Source: Seribacter sulfatis (GTDB lineage: Bacteria; Verrucomicrobiota; Verrucomicrobiia; Opitutales; Seribacteraceae). Taken from it: 64,000 nt of DNA. The first letter of the stretch is position 1. Every line of letters begins with the position of its first letter. Below, piece by piece: positions 17,126 through 26,824 of the stretch. The stretch is from contig NZ_CAXLMO010000059.1 in assembly GCF_964187635.1 (NCBI RefSeq), positions 7,457 through 71,456 on the forward strand, given 5' to 3'. Under the pieces are notes generated by a model that saw nothing but the letters and a program-made list of their open reading frames with translations, was not told the DNA's origin and searched no databases. The translations under genes and the position numbers were made by a program.

Positions 17126-18199
17126 ATGTTTCACAAAATATTGAGTAAAGAATCGGGAGGTAAAAAACAACCCAAGGCAATTCCTGTGACTTTGAGCACC
17201 AGGATTCGTTTGGCAAGAAACTTGAGGCAGTTCCCTTTCCCCGGCCGTGCTGAAGTGGCTCAGAAACGTGCGGTATTATCGAAGTGTATTGACGCGATGA
17301 GCGGAATAAAGGGTCTTAATAACTCGATTTCGGTTGAGGTAGACGATTTAAGTGAACTAGATCGCCAAATATTGGTGGAGCAACACTTGATCAGCCCTGA
17401 GCTCTCTCAGGTGGAAGAGGGTTCGGGCATTGTTTTAACCCAAGACCGTTCCTGTTGTATAATGATTAATGAGGAAGATCATTTGCGAATTCAGGTACTG
17501 CGCCCCGGTTTGGATTTTAGTTCGGTATGGAAACATGCCGATGAGGTTGACTCCGGAATTGAATCGGCCATTAACTATGCGTACGATGGAGAATTAGGTT
17601 TTTTGACTGCCTGTCCCACTAATTTAGGCACCGGAATGAGAGCGTCTGTTATGATGCATCTTCCGGGTTTGGTAATGTCCAAGAATATGGACAAGGTGAT
17701 AAATGCAGTTAATCAATTGGGCATTGCCGTGCGGGGCTTATTTGGCGAGGGATCAGATGCGAATGGAAGTATTTTTCAAATTTCTAACCAGCAAACCCTG
17801 GGGGAGTCTGAATCTGCGATTATTGACCGGTTAAACAGTACTTTGGAAAGCCTTGTTCGCCAGGAAAACTTTGCTCGTGACAAGTTGTTACAGGATGATC
17901 GTACTCGATTAATTGATAAAATGAGTCGTGCGATTGGGAGTTTGAAGACCTGTCATTTGATCCAAAGTGCAGAAGCGATGGACTTACTTTCTCTCGTTCG
18001 CTTGGCCACTGATTTTGGAATGATGCCAGATAAATTTCGCGGTTTGGCTGATCGAATGTTTATCGAGGTACAACCTGGTCATGTACAATTATCTGCCGGA
18101 GAGGCAATTGAGCCAAATCAACGCGATGAATTACGGGCAGAGCTTTTACGCAATCAATTTTTACGAGCCCCCCTCCTGGATCTATCTAGCCATAGTTGA
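17126..18199 (+). CDS. mcsB: Protein-arginine kinase McsB
   Basis: This 357-residue ATP:guanido phosphotransferase-family enzyme phosphorylates arginine on misfolded proteins and so marks them for ClpC. Visible features are the LSTRIRLARNL start of the catalytic domain, the ACPTNLGTGMRASVMMHLP signature carrying the family Cys, the QISNQ loop, and the C-terminal QRDELRAELLR. The last matches the RDxxRA phosphoarginine allosteric site described for Gram-positive McsB. The kinase and its allosteric pocket therefore both look intact. Confidence 0.93.
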   Translation: MFHKILSKESGGKKQPKAIPVTLSTRIRLARNLRQFPFPGRAEVAQKRAVLSKCIDAMSGIKGLNNSISVEVDDLSELDRQILVEQHLISPELSQVEEGSGIVLTQDRSCCIMINEEDHLRIQVLRPGLDFSSVWKHADEVDSGIESAINYAYDGELGFLTACPTNLGTGMRASVMMHLPGLVMSKNMDKVINAVNQLGIAVRGLFGEGSDANGSIFQISNQQTLGESESAIIDRLNSTLESLVRQENFARDKLLQDDRTRLIDKMSRAIGSLKTCHLIQSAEAMDLLSLVRLATDFGMMPDKFRGLADRMFIEVQPGHVQLSAGEAIEPNQRDELRAELLRNQFLRAPLLDLSSHS

Positions 18200-18231
18200 C
18201 TTTGTTAAATAGAAGGTTATAAATATTTATT

Positions 18232-20769
18232 ATGTCTGAACCGATGAGTAATTTCACGCCTCGTGCACAGCAAGTACTTGCTCTTGCCAGAAAAGAGGCA
18301 GACCGTTTTCACCACAATTATGTTGGTACTGAGCACCTTCTTTTAGGTTTGATCAATCTTGGGCAGGGAGTGGCGGTCAATGTTCTCCAGAAAATGGGGC
18401 TTGATCTTGACACGGTTCGACAGGCTGTAGATGAACAGGTGGGCCTTGGACCTGAAGCCAAACCCTCCGGTAATGTTCCTTACACCCCACGGGTTAAGAA
18501 AGTCTTAGCATTAGCAGGTAAAGAAGCGAAGTCTTTGAATCATAGCTATGTCGGTACCGAACACATATTGCTTGGTTTACTTCGTGAAGGTGAAGGCGTT
18601 GCTGCAAGAGTTTTAAAGTCTTTAGATATCGATGTCGAGCGGTGCAGGAATGAAATTTTGTCCGAGCTTGACCCTAATTTTTCTTCCTCTGATGAGTCCG
18701 AAGCTTCAGTAGTTGGAGCTGGTGCACCCGAGGAAAAAGGTAAAGATCAAAAAACTCCTGCACTAAAGGCTTTTGGAAGAGATCTTACTGAAATTGCAAA
18801 GAAGGGTGAAATGGACCCTGTGATTGGACGCGAAAATGAAATTCGCCGGATGACTCAGGTTCTTTGCAGACGAACAAAAAACAATCCTGTATTGATCGGT
18901 GAGGCGGGGGTTGGAAAAACCGCAATCGTGGAAGGACTGGCCCAACAAATTGCTTCTGGCATGGTGCCGGAGAATCTTTTAGATAAGCGTGTGGTCACTC
19001 TTGACCTCGCTCTTATGGTCGCGGGCACCAAATACCGTGGCCAGTTTGAGGAACGGATCAAGGCAGTAATGGATGAGCTTAGAAAGGCGAAAAACATTAT
19101 TATCTTTATTGACGAACTCCATACAATTGTAGGGGCTGGTGCAGCGGAGGGTGCGATGGATGCGTCCAATATCTTTAAGCCTGCACTCAGTCGTGGCGAA
19201 TTGCAATGCATCGGTGCAACTACTCTTGCTGAGTATCGTAAGTATATCGAAAAAGACAGTGCATTAGATCGTAGATTCCAGTCTGTTAAGGTCGAGGCTC
19301 CTTCTGTCGAAGATACAATCCTTATACTCAAGGGAATCCGTCCCAAGTATGAAGAACACCACAATGTAAATTTCACTGATAAATCATTGGCCGCTGCCGC
19401 CAAGCTGACAGACCGTTATGTTACTGGACGATTTCTTCCTGACAAAGCGATTGATGCAATTGATGAAGCGGGTGCACGTTCTCGGATGGAGACATTGAAG
19501 AGACCTCCTGAGATTGAAAATTTATCCGATGAAATCAAAGAAATTTGTGCGGCAAAAGAATCCGCAATTTCAGACCAAAATTTCGAAGAAGCAGCAGAAG
19601 CTCGAGATAAAGAAAAAAAGCTTCGTGCCAAAAGAGAACGAGTATTAGAAAGTTGGAAAAAAAGTCGGGACGAAAAGCGCGCTTCCGTGGATGAAGACGA
19701 TATGCTTCAAGTAATTGCAGATTGGACAGGCATTCCATTGAATCGCATGGAAGCGAAGGAATCGAAGAAACTCCTCAAACTTGAATCAGAACTTCGAAAG
19801 TTAATTATTGGACAGGATTTTGCTACTGAAGTGGTGTCAAAAGCGCTGCGACGTTCACGAGCTGACTTGAAAGATCCCAAGCGCCCAATTGGTTCTTTTA
19901 TGTTTTTAGGGCCGACAGGAGTTGGAAAAACCCACCTTGCCAAGGTCCTTGCGGAACGAATTTTTGGCGATCAAGATTCCTTGATTCAAATCGATATGTC
20001 CGAGTACATGGAGAAGCATGCAGTCTCGCGCATGATTGGTTCTCCCCCCGGTTATGTTGGGCACGAAGAGGGTGGTCAGTTAACTGAAGCAATCCGACGC
20101 AAGCCCTATGCCGTTATACTTTTTGATGAGATTGAAAAAGCACATCCAGATGTGGTTCAAATTCTACTTCAAATTTTAGAGGATGGTAGACTTACTGATA
20201 GTTTAGGGAGAAAAGTTGATTTTCGTAACACGATTCTCATCATGACTTCAAATGTAGGTGCACATATCCTACAACGAAATAGCTCTCTTGGTTTTTCAGC
20301 CGGCAACGCTGATGATGATTTTGATAAAATCAAAGACAAAATTAAGGACGAGGCGAAGAAATCTTTTAAGCCTGAGTTCCTTAATCGATTAACTGAGATT
20401 GTCATCTTCCGTCCATTGATTAAGGAAAGTATGCGTGCTATTGTCGATTTGGAACTCAAAAAAGTTACTGATCGTCTAAAGGATAAGAAACTCAAGCTCC
20501 ATATTTCTGACGATGTAAAAGAATTTCTTATCGAGAAGGGATACGATAGTAAATTGGGTGCTCGCCCACTTAGGCGTGCTGTTGAGAAATATCTAGAAGA
20601 CAGCCTTGCTGAGGAAGTACTCTCGGGCAGTCTTAGAAAGAATAAATCTATTCGTGTACTCTTGACCGAAGATGAAGAACCCTCTTTGTATTTTTCTCAG
20701 GATGAGACGGATAAAAAAGTTTCTGTGTCGCCTTCTTCCAAAGAAGAAGATAAAGAATCTGATTCTTAA
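18232..20769 (+). CDS. clpC: ATP-dependent Clp protease ATP-binding subunit ClpC
   Basis: This 845-residue Hsp100/Clp AAA+ unfoldase has an N-terminal double Clp-N repeat (about 1-150). Both repeats keep the Glu of YVGTEH, the positions known to bind phosphoarginine in Bacillus ClpC. The first AAA module has Walker A GEAGVGKT (223-230). The middle domain carries a UVR-like coiled segment (about 425-470). The second AAA module has GPTGVGKT (560-567). The C-terminus is a charged Lys/Glu/Ser tail. As third gene of mcsA-mcsB-clpC it should work with a ClpP encoded elsewhere. Confidence 0.96.
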   Translation: MSEPMSNFTPRAQQVLALARKEADRFHHNYVGTEHLLLGLINLGQGVAVNVLQKMGLDLDTVRQAVDEQVGLGPEAKPSGNVPYTPRVKKVLALAGKEAKSLNHSYVGTEHILLGLLREGEGVAARVLKSLDIDVERCRNEILSELDPNFSSSDESEASVVGAGAPEEKGKDQKTPALKAFGRDLTEIAKKGEMDPVIGRENEIRRMTQVLCRRTKNNPVLIGEAGVGKTAIVEGLAQQIASGMVPENLLDKRVVTLDLALMVAGTKYRGQFEERIKAVMDELRKAKNIIIFIDELHTIVGAGAAEGAMDASNIFKPALSRGELQCIGATTLAEYRKYIEKDSALDRRFQSVKVEAPSVEDTILILKGIRPKYEEHHNVNFTDKSLAAAAKLTDRYVTGRFLPDKAIDAIDEAGARSRMETLKRPPEIENLSDEIKEICAAKESAISDQNFEEAAEARDKEKKLRAKRERVLESWKKSRDEKRASVDEDDMLQVIADWTGIPLNRMEAKESKKLLKLESELRKLIIGQDFATEVVSKALRRSRADLKDPKRPIGSFMFLGPTGVGKTHLAKVLAERIFGDQDSLIQIDMSEYMEKHAVSRMIGSPPGYVGHEEGGQLTEAIRRKPYAVILFDEIEKAHPDVVQILLQILEDGRLTDSLGRKVDFRNTILIMTSNVGAHILQRNSSLGFSAGNADDDFDKIKDKIKDEAKKSFKPEFLNRLTEIVIFRPLIKESMRAIVDLELKKVTDRLKDKKLKLHISDDVKEFLIEKGYDSKLGARPLRRAVEKYLEDSLAEEVLSGSLRKNKSIRVLLTEDEEPSLYFSQDETDKKVSVSPSSKEEDKESDS

Positions 20770-20826
20770 TTCATTACCACACAGAACCGAATTGGTTTTG
20801 TATTCCATAAACCATAGTTTATTCTT

Positions 20827-21243
20827 ATGCAAAGATCCCTTATTCTCCTAAAACCTGACTGTATACAAAAAGCCATTGTGGGCCAAGTGATTAGCCGATT
20901 TGAAGGTGCTGGTTACTCGATTATTGGCAGTAAGTTAGTACAGTTGGATGATTCCTTGTTAAACGAGCATTATGCCCATGTGGCTGATTTGCCATTTTTC
21001 CCGGAAATCGCTGAATTCATGAGTTCATGCCCCGTGATGGCACTTGTGTTAGAAGGAGAAAATGTAATCCAGGGTGTTCGTGATCTTATTGGTCCGACTG
21101 ATTCCACCGCAGCTCCCAAAGGGACCATTCGGGGAGACCTTGGTACTGACCGAATGAAGAATGTAGTTCATGCGTCGGACAGCCCTGATTCTGCATTGGC
21201 TGAAATCAATCGCTTTTTTGAAGCCGACCAGATTGTCGCTTAG
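20827..21243 (+). CDS. ndk: Nucleoside diphosphate kinase
   Basis: This 138-residue enzyme transfers the gamma phosphate among (d)NTPs and NDPs via phosphohistidine. The catalytic residue is His115 in NVVHASDS, with LLKPDC at the start and GDLGTD preceding the active site. The length is typical. It is convergent with ispF, with only 2 bp between stop codons. Confidence 0.95.
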   Translation: MQRSLILLKPDCIQKAIVGQVISRFEGAGYSIIGSKLVQLDDSLLNEHYAHVADLPFFPEIAEFMSSCPVMALVLEGENVIQGVRDLIGPTDSTAAPKGTIRGDLGTDRMKNVVHASDSPDSALAEINRFFEADQIVA

Positions 21244-21245
21244 AA

Positions 21246-21737
21246 CTATTTCTTAATCAGGCTGCAGACTGCAAAAGTCGCAATTCCTTCCATTCTACCG
21301 ATTGCGCCAATTTGTTCGTTGGTGGTTGCTTTAATCCCAATTCTTTCTTTTGGAATGTTCATTGTGTTGGAAAGTGATGTTTTTATTTTTTCGATATAAT
21401 GTAAGATTTTAGGCTTCTCTGCAATTATAGTGAGATCAATATTTCCAACTTGATACCCGAGTCTGTCGGTCTCGGAAAGTGCCTTTGATAGGATAATTTT
21501 GGAATCCAAGTCTTTATTTGCAGGGTCATTATCTGGAAAGTAATGACCGATATCAGGAAGTGATAGTGCTCCCAAAATAGCATCTGCTAGAGAATGAGTG
21601 AGGCAATCTGCATCTGAATGTCCTAGTAATCCCAGGTGAAAAGGAATCTCTACTCCCCCTAAAATTAGTTTTCTTTCAGAAACCAAGCGATGTAAGTCAT
21701 AGCCATGGCCAATTCGAATGGGTAAAGGATCGGTCAT
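21246..21737 (-). CDS. ispF: 2-C-methyl-D-erythritol 2,4-cyclodiphosphate synthase
   Basis: This 163-residue trimeric MEP-pathway enzyme shows zinc-ligand motif RIGHGYDLHRL (Asp14-x-His16) and GHSDADCLTHSLADA. DIGHYFPD and the C-terminal EQIGAIGRMEGIA are also diagnostic. It is the last gene of a pyrF-ispD-ispF operon and overlaps ispD by 4 nt. Confidence 0.95.
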   Translation of the reverse strand: MTDPLPIRIGHGYDLHRLVSERKLILGGVEIPFHLGLLGHSDADCLTHSLADAILGALSLPDIGHYFPDNDPANKDLDSKIILSKALSETDRLGYQVGNIDLTIIAEKPKILHYIEKIKTSLSNTMNIPKERIGIKATTNEQIGAIGRMEGIATFAVCSLIKK

Positions 21738-22456
21738 TTTGAGGACAGTAAAAAGGTAAGGTATGGCCAGTCAGCCTGCGATGTAATTTTTGGATTTGGA
21801 TATTCTGTTTCGAGCATCGTTACTTTTTTTTGAATGAGTTCTAGTACAGAGACTTCATCGGTAGTAAGAAGATCTTGATCTAGAGCAAAGTTCATTCCCT
21901 CTTGAAGCCAGTCTTTTCGAGCGACTTGCGGTGTTTCCATAATCCAAATATTCGATCGGTCAATTGATTTTGTAGTGCACGGTGCTCTCCAATCTTCAGT
22001 ATCTTTTTCTTCGATAATCTTGATGGTGTCTCGTAACGGTCTTGCAATTGCAACCGCTCCCGTTTGAGAGACGATTTCATGGAGTTGATTAATTGTCTTG
22101 GTTTGAATCATTGGCCTAGCACAATCATGGACATAGACAAATTCACAAGTTGATGGACAATTTGCTAGACCATTGAGGACGGAATCTTTTCTTTCTGTTC
22201 CTCCTTTTACTAAAATCGGATCGAATTTTCTATTTCCTGTTTGATGGGCAATATCGATTTCTTTTTTTAATAATTTCAGTTGTTCGCGATCTCGGTAAAT
22301 TATTACAACATTATCAATTTTATTTGTATTTAGAAATGCCTCATAACTTAAACGAAAAGAATTTGTAGAATGGATCGGGTAAAGAAGTTTGTCCTCTCCC
22401 TGTGCCTTCATTCTGGACCCGCTTCCCCCAGCGAGAAGGATTGCACAATGTTTCAT
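21734..22456 (-). CDS. ispD: 2-C-methyl-D-erythritol 4-phosphate cytidylyltransferase
   Basis: This 240-residue nucleotidyltransferase of the MEP pathway has the N-terminal loop LLAGGSGSRM. Its GEDKLLYPI segment holds the catalytic Lys, in place of the common PKQ. YVHDCARPM and VAIARPLRDTIK follow. The Gly-rich loop and central motifs are standard. It overlaps both ispF and pyrF by 4 nt, indicating tight translational coupling. Confidence 0.93.
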   Translation of the reverse strand: MKHCAILLAGGSGSRMKAQGEDKLLYPIHSTNSFRLSYEAFLNTNKIDNVVIIYRDREQLKLLKKEIDIAHQTGNRKFDPILVKGGTERKDSVLNGLANCPSTCEFVYVHDCARPMIQTKTINQLHEIVSQTGAVAIARPLRDTIKIIEEKDTEDWRAPCTTKSIDRSNIWIMETPQVARKDWLQEGMNFALDQDLLTTDEVSVLELIQKKVTMLETEYPNPKITSQADWPYLTFLLSSK

Positions 22457-23154
22457 TCGGCTAGTTCTTGTTGAATATCCGCGAGTGCTTGTTGTGGATT
22501 TTCTGCAGCGAGAATGGGTCTTCCAATGACAAGAAAGTTTGCACCTGCCTGACTTGCCTGGCTTGGCGTCATAATTCGTTTTTGATCGCCAGTCGCAGAA
22601 CCCCTTGGACGAATTCCTGGAGTAACGAATGTGGTGGAATGAGGCAGGGCATCCCTCAACCTGACAAGTTCATGCGGAGAACATACAATTCCATTAATCC
22701 CAGAGTTTGTGGACATTTTTGCTAGTTTATCCACTTGATCCGGGATTTTATATTCCACCCCAATCGAGTTGAGGTTTTCTTGATTCATTGAAGTTAACAC
22801 GGTGACCGCAAGTAATTGGGTATCAGGAAGAAATTCAGCAGAGGCTTGGGCACATCTGGCAAGTGCTTCTGGTCCTGCAGTGGAATGGAGAGTCAGCATT
22901 TTGATTGGTAATGAGGCAAGGCTTTCAATCGCCTTTGCCATGGTATTGGGAATGTCATGTAATTTTAAATCCAAAAATATTGATTTTCCAATTGAGGCAA
23001 TATCATGCAGGAATTCAGGGCCGTCTCTTAAATAAGTTTGCAATCCAATTTTGACCCATTGGAGACTTTCCCCAGTCGCTTCCAGTATTGATTCTGCTTT
23101 TGTACGGCTTTCAACATCGAGTGCGAGAATAACTTTTGTTTTTGAATCATCCAT
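22453..23154 (-). CDS. pyrF: Orotidine 5'-phosphate decarboxylase
   Basis: This 233-residue TIM-barrel enzyme makes UMP. The catalytic DLKLHDIPNTM segment and VTPGIRPRG phosphate-binding loop are present, and the length is typical for group I bacterial PyrF. It heads the operon with ispD and ispF and is divergent from ispE across a 95-bp gap that must contain both promoters. Confidence 0.95.
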   Translation of the reverse strand: MDDSKTKVILALDVESRTKAESILEATGESLQWVKIGLQTYLRDGPEFLHDIASIGKSIFLDLKLHDIPNTMAKAIESLASLPIKMLTLHSTAGPEALARCAQASAEFLPDTQLLAVTVLTSMNQENLNSIGVEYKIPDQVDKLAKMSTNSGINGIVCSPHELVRLRDALPHSTTFVTPGIRPRGSATGDQKRIMTPSQASQAGANFLVIGRPILAAENPQQALADIQQELAE

Positions 23155-23249
23155 GAATTGACATCATGGTGGGTCGATTCATTGAGCCAATCCTATTCTT
23201 TCTAATCGCCTGTTATAATTTTGTTTGTTAAATAAACTAATCCAATCAG

Positions 23250-24155
23250 ATGAAAGCTAAAAATGCGATCAGTCGAATTTCCGTTCCTGCACCTGCTAAA
23301 ATAAATTTATTTCTTGCCGTTACCGGGAAGAGAAAAGATGGCTTTCATGAAATTAACACAGTACTTGCTAAATTAGAGTTAAGTGACCAAGTCATATTGG
23401 AAAGAACGGACAAGCAAGATGAGATCCAATGTGTTTGTAGTGGAAATGAAACACTGTCAGGTCGCAATAATCTTGCCTACAAGGCAATTGAAGAATGGCG
23501 TAGGTTTACAGGTGACCGAACGGGAATGAAGGTAACAATAGCCAAGAGAATCCCGGCAATGGCCGGACTTGGCGGAGGAAGTAGTGATGCCGTGGCCACA
23601 CTTCGTGGACTTAACTTATATCATGGCCAACCTTACACCAACGAGGATCTTGCCGTAGTGGCAGAAAAACTGGGTTCAGATTGTCCGTTTTTCCTTCATG
23701 ATGGTATTGGACATGCAATTGGTCGAGGCGAGAAAGTAAGGATTATTCCGGGAACCGAGCAAAATGAGATAAATGGACAGAGAATATTCTTATTCCAACC
23801 TCCGATTGGTTTTTCTACTCCTTTAATTTACAAAGCCTTAGCAGAAAATGGATCTTATTCAGACCCTTGCTGGGCCAATAAAGTGGTACAAGAATGGGAA
23901 GCTGGAGAACGAAGTGTTCCTGATTTTTGTCACAACGATTTTGAATCAGTACTTCTTTCCAAGTATTTGTTCCTCAAGCCGATTTTCGAAGAATTAAGGG
24001 ATTGTTTTGGATTATCTTTTCAGGTTTCTGGGAGTGGATCTTCGTGCTTTTGTTTTGTTTCTGAAGGTGTGGACGAGAGACCAGTCCGGAATTTTATTTC
24101 TCGATCCCTTGGACTTGAAGCTAGTTTTTGGGTATCCCGAATAAGGCTGAACTAG
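23250..24155 (+). CDS. ispE: 4-diphosphocytidyl-2-C-methyl-D-erythritol kinase
   Basis: This 301-residue GHMP kinase of the MEP pathway shows APAKINLFL at residues ~14-22 (catalytic Lys) and the ATP-binding loop AGLGGGSSDAVAT near 106-118. The C-terminal VSGSGSSCFC loop completes the family pattern. With ispD and ispF on the opposite strand, three of the MEP genes are clustered here. Confidence 0.95.
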   Translation: MKAKNAISRISVPAPAKINLFLAVTGKRKDGFHEINTVLAKLELSDQVILERTDKQDEIQCVCSGNETLSGRNNLAYKAIEEWRRFTGDRTGMKVTIAKRIPAMAGLGGGSSDAVATLRGLNLYHGQPYTNEDLAVVAEKLGSDCPFFLHDGIGHAIGRGEKVRIIPGTEQNEINGQRIFLFQPPIGFSTPLIYKALAENGSYSDPCWANKVVQEWEAGERSVPDFCHNDFESVLLSKYLFLKPIFEELRDCFGLSFQVSGSGSSCFCFVSEGVDERPVRNFISRSLGLEASFWVSRIRLN

Positions 24156-24236
24156 GGGCATGGTTTTTGTTTTCAATTTTGATCAGTTTGAGTCATAATA
24201 TGCTCTTTTAGAATTATTTAAGAAGTTATTATTTGT

Positions 24237-25997
24237 ATGTCTCAATTAAATAAAGAAATCGCTCTTTATGGAATTCCTGGCTCTCCGGGGGTTTCACATG
24301 GACCGGTGTTTCGGTTTTTGCATGGAGATGTAGAAGTTCCCCAATATCAGGTAAGTGAGTCCGAGCAAGAGTCTGAACTCGAACGTTTCAAAGATTCAGT
24401 CGCAATTACTCGAACTCAAATCGAGGGAATTAGAAATGAAGTTGCGAAAAATTTAGGTGAAAAAGAGGCGGGTATCTTTGACGCCCATATCCTCGTGCTT
24501 GAAGATAAAGCACTCTTTGTCGATATCGAAAAAGAAATTAAAAAAACAGGCGATAATATCGAACAATGTGTTTATCGAGTAACCCAGCGTTACCATGATT
24601 ATTTTAATCAACTTGAGGATGAATATCTACGTGAGCGAGCGGCAGATTTAAAAGATATATCGAAGAGGTTACTTCGAAATTTGATTGGAGAAACTGCGGC
24701 AGGTACTGCTTTTTTAGGAGAGCCGAGAATTTTAGTCTCTGAAGACTTAAGCCCTTCGGATACTGCCTCTTTAGATCGATCTAAGATCCTCGGTATTGCC
24801 ACAGATACAGGCGGTCGTACTAGTCACGCAGTAATAATGGCTCGAGCGAGCGGTGTTCCTGCAGTGGTTGGGGTAAGAGGGCTTACCGAGAAATTAGCTG
24901 AAGGAGATACCATATTAATTGATGGATTTGAAGGTATTGCGATTATCAATCCTTCTGAAAGTACTCTTTTTCGGTATGGAAAGGTGGGATTACAGAGAAA
25001 TAAAATAAAGGATTTATTTGCTGGAGAAATTTCCTTACCACCCGAAACTCAAGATGGTCTAAAAATTCATTTCCTTGCAAATGCTGATACTTCTGAAGAA
25101 GTAAAAAGCGGAATTGAAAACGGGTGCGTCGGGGTAGGGCTTTTCCGTACAGAATCAATATTCCTGAGCAGAAATCAAATTCCCAGCGAAGATCAACAGT
25201 TTGAGGAATACCAAAAACTTGTTATGGCAGCGGACGGAAAACCTGTTACTATACGAACCCTCGATCTGGGTGGAGATAAAATTTTAGATTCAATTGGGCG
25301 CGAAAAAGAGGAAAACCCATTTATGGGATTTCGAGCAATTCGTTATTGCCTTCGTAATCCATCGATCTTTTTGGATCAATTACGTGCAATTTTGCGGGTG
25401 AGTGCTTTTGGTTCTGTGAAAATAATGTTTCCTATGATTAGTGGGGTAGAGGAGCTTGTTCGTGCAAAAGAATTCTTGTTTACCGCAAAGAGACAACTGA
25501 GTGAGAAGGGAGTCAGTTTTGATAATGAGATCAAGGTTGGGTGTATGATAGAAACTCCATCCGCGGTTACCATTTGTGATATGTTGGCCGATGAAGTTGA
25601 TTTTTTTAGTGTCGGTACCAATGACCTCGTTCAATATTTACTAGCAGTAGATCGGATTAATAATGAAATTGCTTATCTTTATGAGCCCCATCACCCAGCA
25701 GTTATTCGTTCATTGAAGCACATTTTTGATGTGTCAAAAGAGAAGAATGTGGAGGTTACTTTATGTGGTGAAATTGCTGGTGATCCTCATTTTCTGCCTT
25801 TATTAATTGGTTTGGGTTTGGATACTGTAAGTGCCACGGGAATCCTACTACCCGAACTTAAGTTTTATGGTCGAAGATTTACATTGCAAGAAGCACAAAG
25901 TTTAGCCGAACGAATTAAGCCAATGAAACGGCCTTCTGAGATTAAGGTTTGTTTAAAAGATTTCTATGACGACCGGATTTCCGATTTGATCAAGTAG
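24237..25997 (+). CDS. ptsI: PTS enzyme I (phosphoenolpyruvate-protein phosphotransferase)
   Basis: This 586-residue cytosolic enzyme transfers phosphate from PEP to HPr. The phosphorylated His197 lies in GGRTSHAVIMARA. The PEP-binding domain has FRTESIFL, the RTLDLGGDK motif, VGTNDLVQYLLAVDR and the catalytic Cys510 in LCGEIAGDP. The length matches the family. HPr is encoded convergently next to it. No sugar-specific enzyme II is in the window. Confidence 0.95.
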   Translation: MSQLNKEIALYGIPGSPGVSHGPVFRFLHGDVEVPQYQVSESEQESELERFKDSVAITRTQIEGIRNEVAKNLGEKEAGIFDAHILVLEDKALFVDIEKEIKKTGDNIEQCVYRVTQRYHDYFNQLEDEYLRERAADLKDISKRLLRNLIGETAAGTAFLGEPRILVSEDLSPSDTASLDRSKILGIATDTGGRTSHAVIMARASGVPAVVGVRGLTEKLAEGDTILIDGFEGIAIINPSESTLFRYGKVGLQRNKIKDLFAGEISLPPETQDGLKIHFLANADTSEEVKSGIENGCVGVGLFRTESIFLSRNQIPSEDQQFEEYQKLVMAADGKPVTIRTLDLGGDKILDSIGREKEENPFMGFRAIRYCLRNPSIFLDQLRAILRVSAFGSVKIMFPMISGVEELVRAKEFLFTAKRQLSEKGVSFDNEIKVGCMIETPSAVTICDMLADEVDFFSVGTNDLVQYLLAVDRINNEIAYLYEPHHPAVIRSLKHIFDVSKEKNVEVTLCGEIAGDPHFLPLLIGLGLDTVSATGILLPELKFYGRRFTLQEAQSLAERIKPMKRPSEIKVCLKDFYDDRISDLIK

Positions 25998-26005
25998 GAT
26001 CAAGT

Positions 26006-26305
26006 TTACTCGTCTTGAAACTTGGAAGCGAATAGTTCAGACATTTCTTTCTGAAACTCACTTCCTTCTTTTGGCTTAGTAAAAAAAGTAAGGATCGTGC
26101 CTTTCGCCGCAGCGAGCATCATGATTCCCATGATACTTTTAGCGTTTACTTTTTCACCTTCTTTTTCGACCCAGATATCTCCGTTGAATCGAGACGCAAT
26201 CCGAACGATCATGGCCGCAGGGCGGGCATGAATCCCCATTTTGTTCGAAACTTCAAGGGTAAAAGAGAAGTTTTCTGCCGAACTGTTTTCATCCGAATCA
26301 CTCAT
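26006..26305 (-). CDS. ptsH: Phosphocarrier protein HPr
   Basis: This 99-residue protein is a normal HPr with about 13 extra acidic residues at the N-terminus. The phosphorylated His26 sits in MGIHARPAA. The regulatory Ser57 is in AKSIMGIMML, the site used by HPr kinase/phosphorylase in organisms that have it; hprK is not in this window. It is convergent with ptsI, with only 8 bp between stops, so the two genes are on separate transcripts. Confidence 0.93.
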   Translation of the reverse strand: MSDSDENSSAENFSFTLEVSNKMGIHARPAAMIVRIASRFNGDIWVEKEGEKVNAKSIMGIMMLAAAKGTILTFFTKPKEGSEFQKEMSELFASKFQDE

Positions 26306-26329
26306 TACAAGATAAATTAGAAGAGGAAA

Positions 26330-26824
26330 TTACAAAAAAGACAAAGGAAAAGTTTTGATTACAAAAAGAAGCAAGGCGGAAGCAAGTGCCGCGGCAAGGT
26401 CATCAATCATCACTCCCATCCCATTGGGTAAATTTTGAAGCTTTTTAATTCCAATAGGTTTCGCGATGTCAAAAATACGAAAAAGAATAAACCCGATCGT
26501 TAAAAAGAATAAAACTTTAGTAATAGAGAAGGAATTTAATTCATCTAGGCAGAAAACAAATACTAAAGGAATTGCGGTAAATTCGTCCCATATTACTTCT
26601 GGTGGGTCTTCTTTTCCCAAAAGAACTTCAGCACGTGTACACAGAGGGATTCCTGCAATAAAAAGAATTGAAAATAGGATCATAATTCCTATCGGAGAAA
26701 GAGGGGAGAACCAAAATAAAAAACAGAAGACAACTAGGCCTGCAAGCGAACCAAATGTCCCGGGTGCAGGTAAGTTTGTACCCACGGGGCCAAGGGTGGA
26801 TAAATTTCGAATGAAAAAATCCAT
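26330..26824 (-). CDS. pgpA: Phosphatidylglycerophosphatase A
   Basis: This membrane protein of about 164 residues dephosphorylates PGP to phosphatidylglycerol. The family start LPAPGTFGSLAGL and the acidic VIWDEFTAIPL and FRIFDIAKP segments are present, with about four TM helices. I chose ATG 26824 because it overlaps the pgsA stop as TAATG. A longer in-frame start to 26854 also exists. Pairing with pgsA places two consecutive steps of phosphatidylglycerol synthesis together. Confidence 0.9.
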   Translation of the reverse strand: MDFFIRNLSTLGPVGTNLPAPGTFGSLAGLVVFCFLFWFSPLSPIGIMILFSILFIAGIPLCTRAEVLLGKEDPPEVIWDEFTAIPLVFVFCLDELNSFSITKVLFFLTIGFILFRIFDIAKPIGIKKLQNLPNGMGVMIDDLAAALASALLLFVIKTFPLSFL

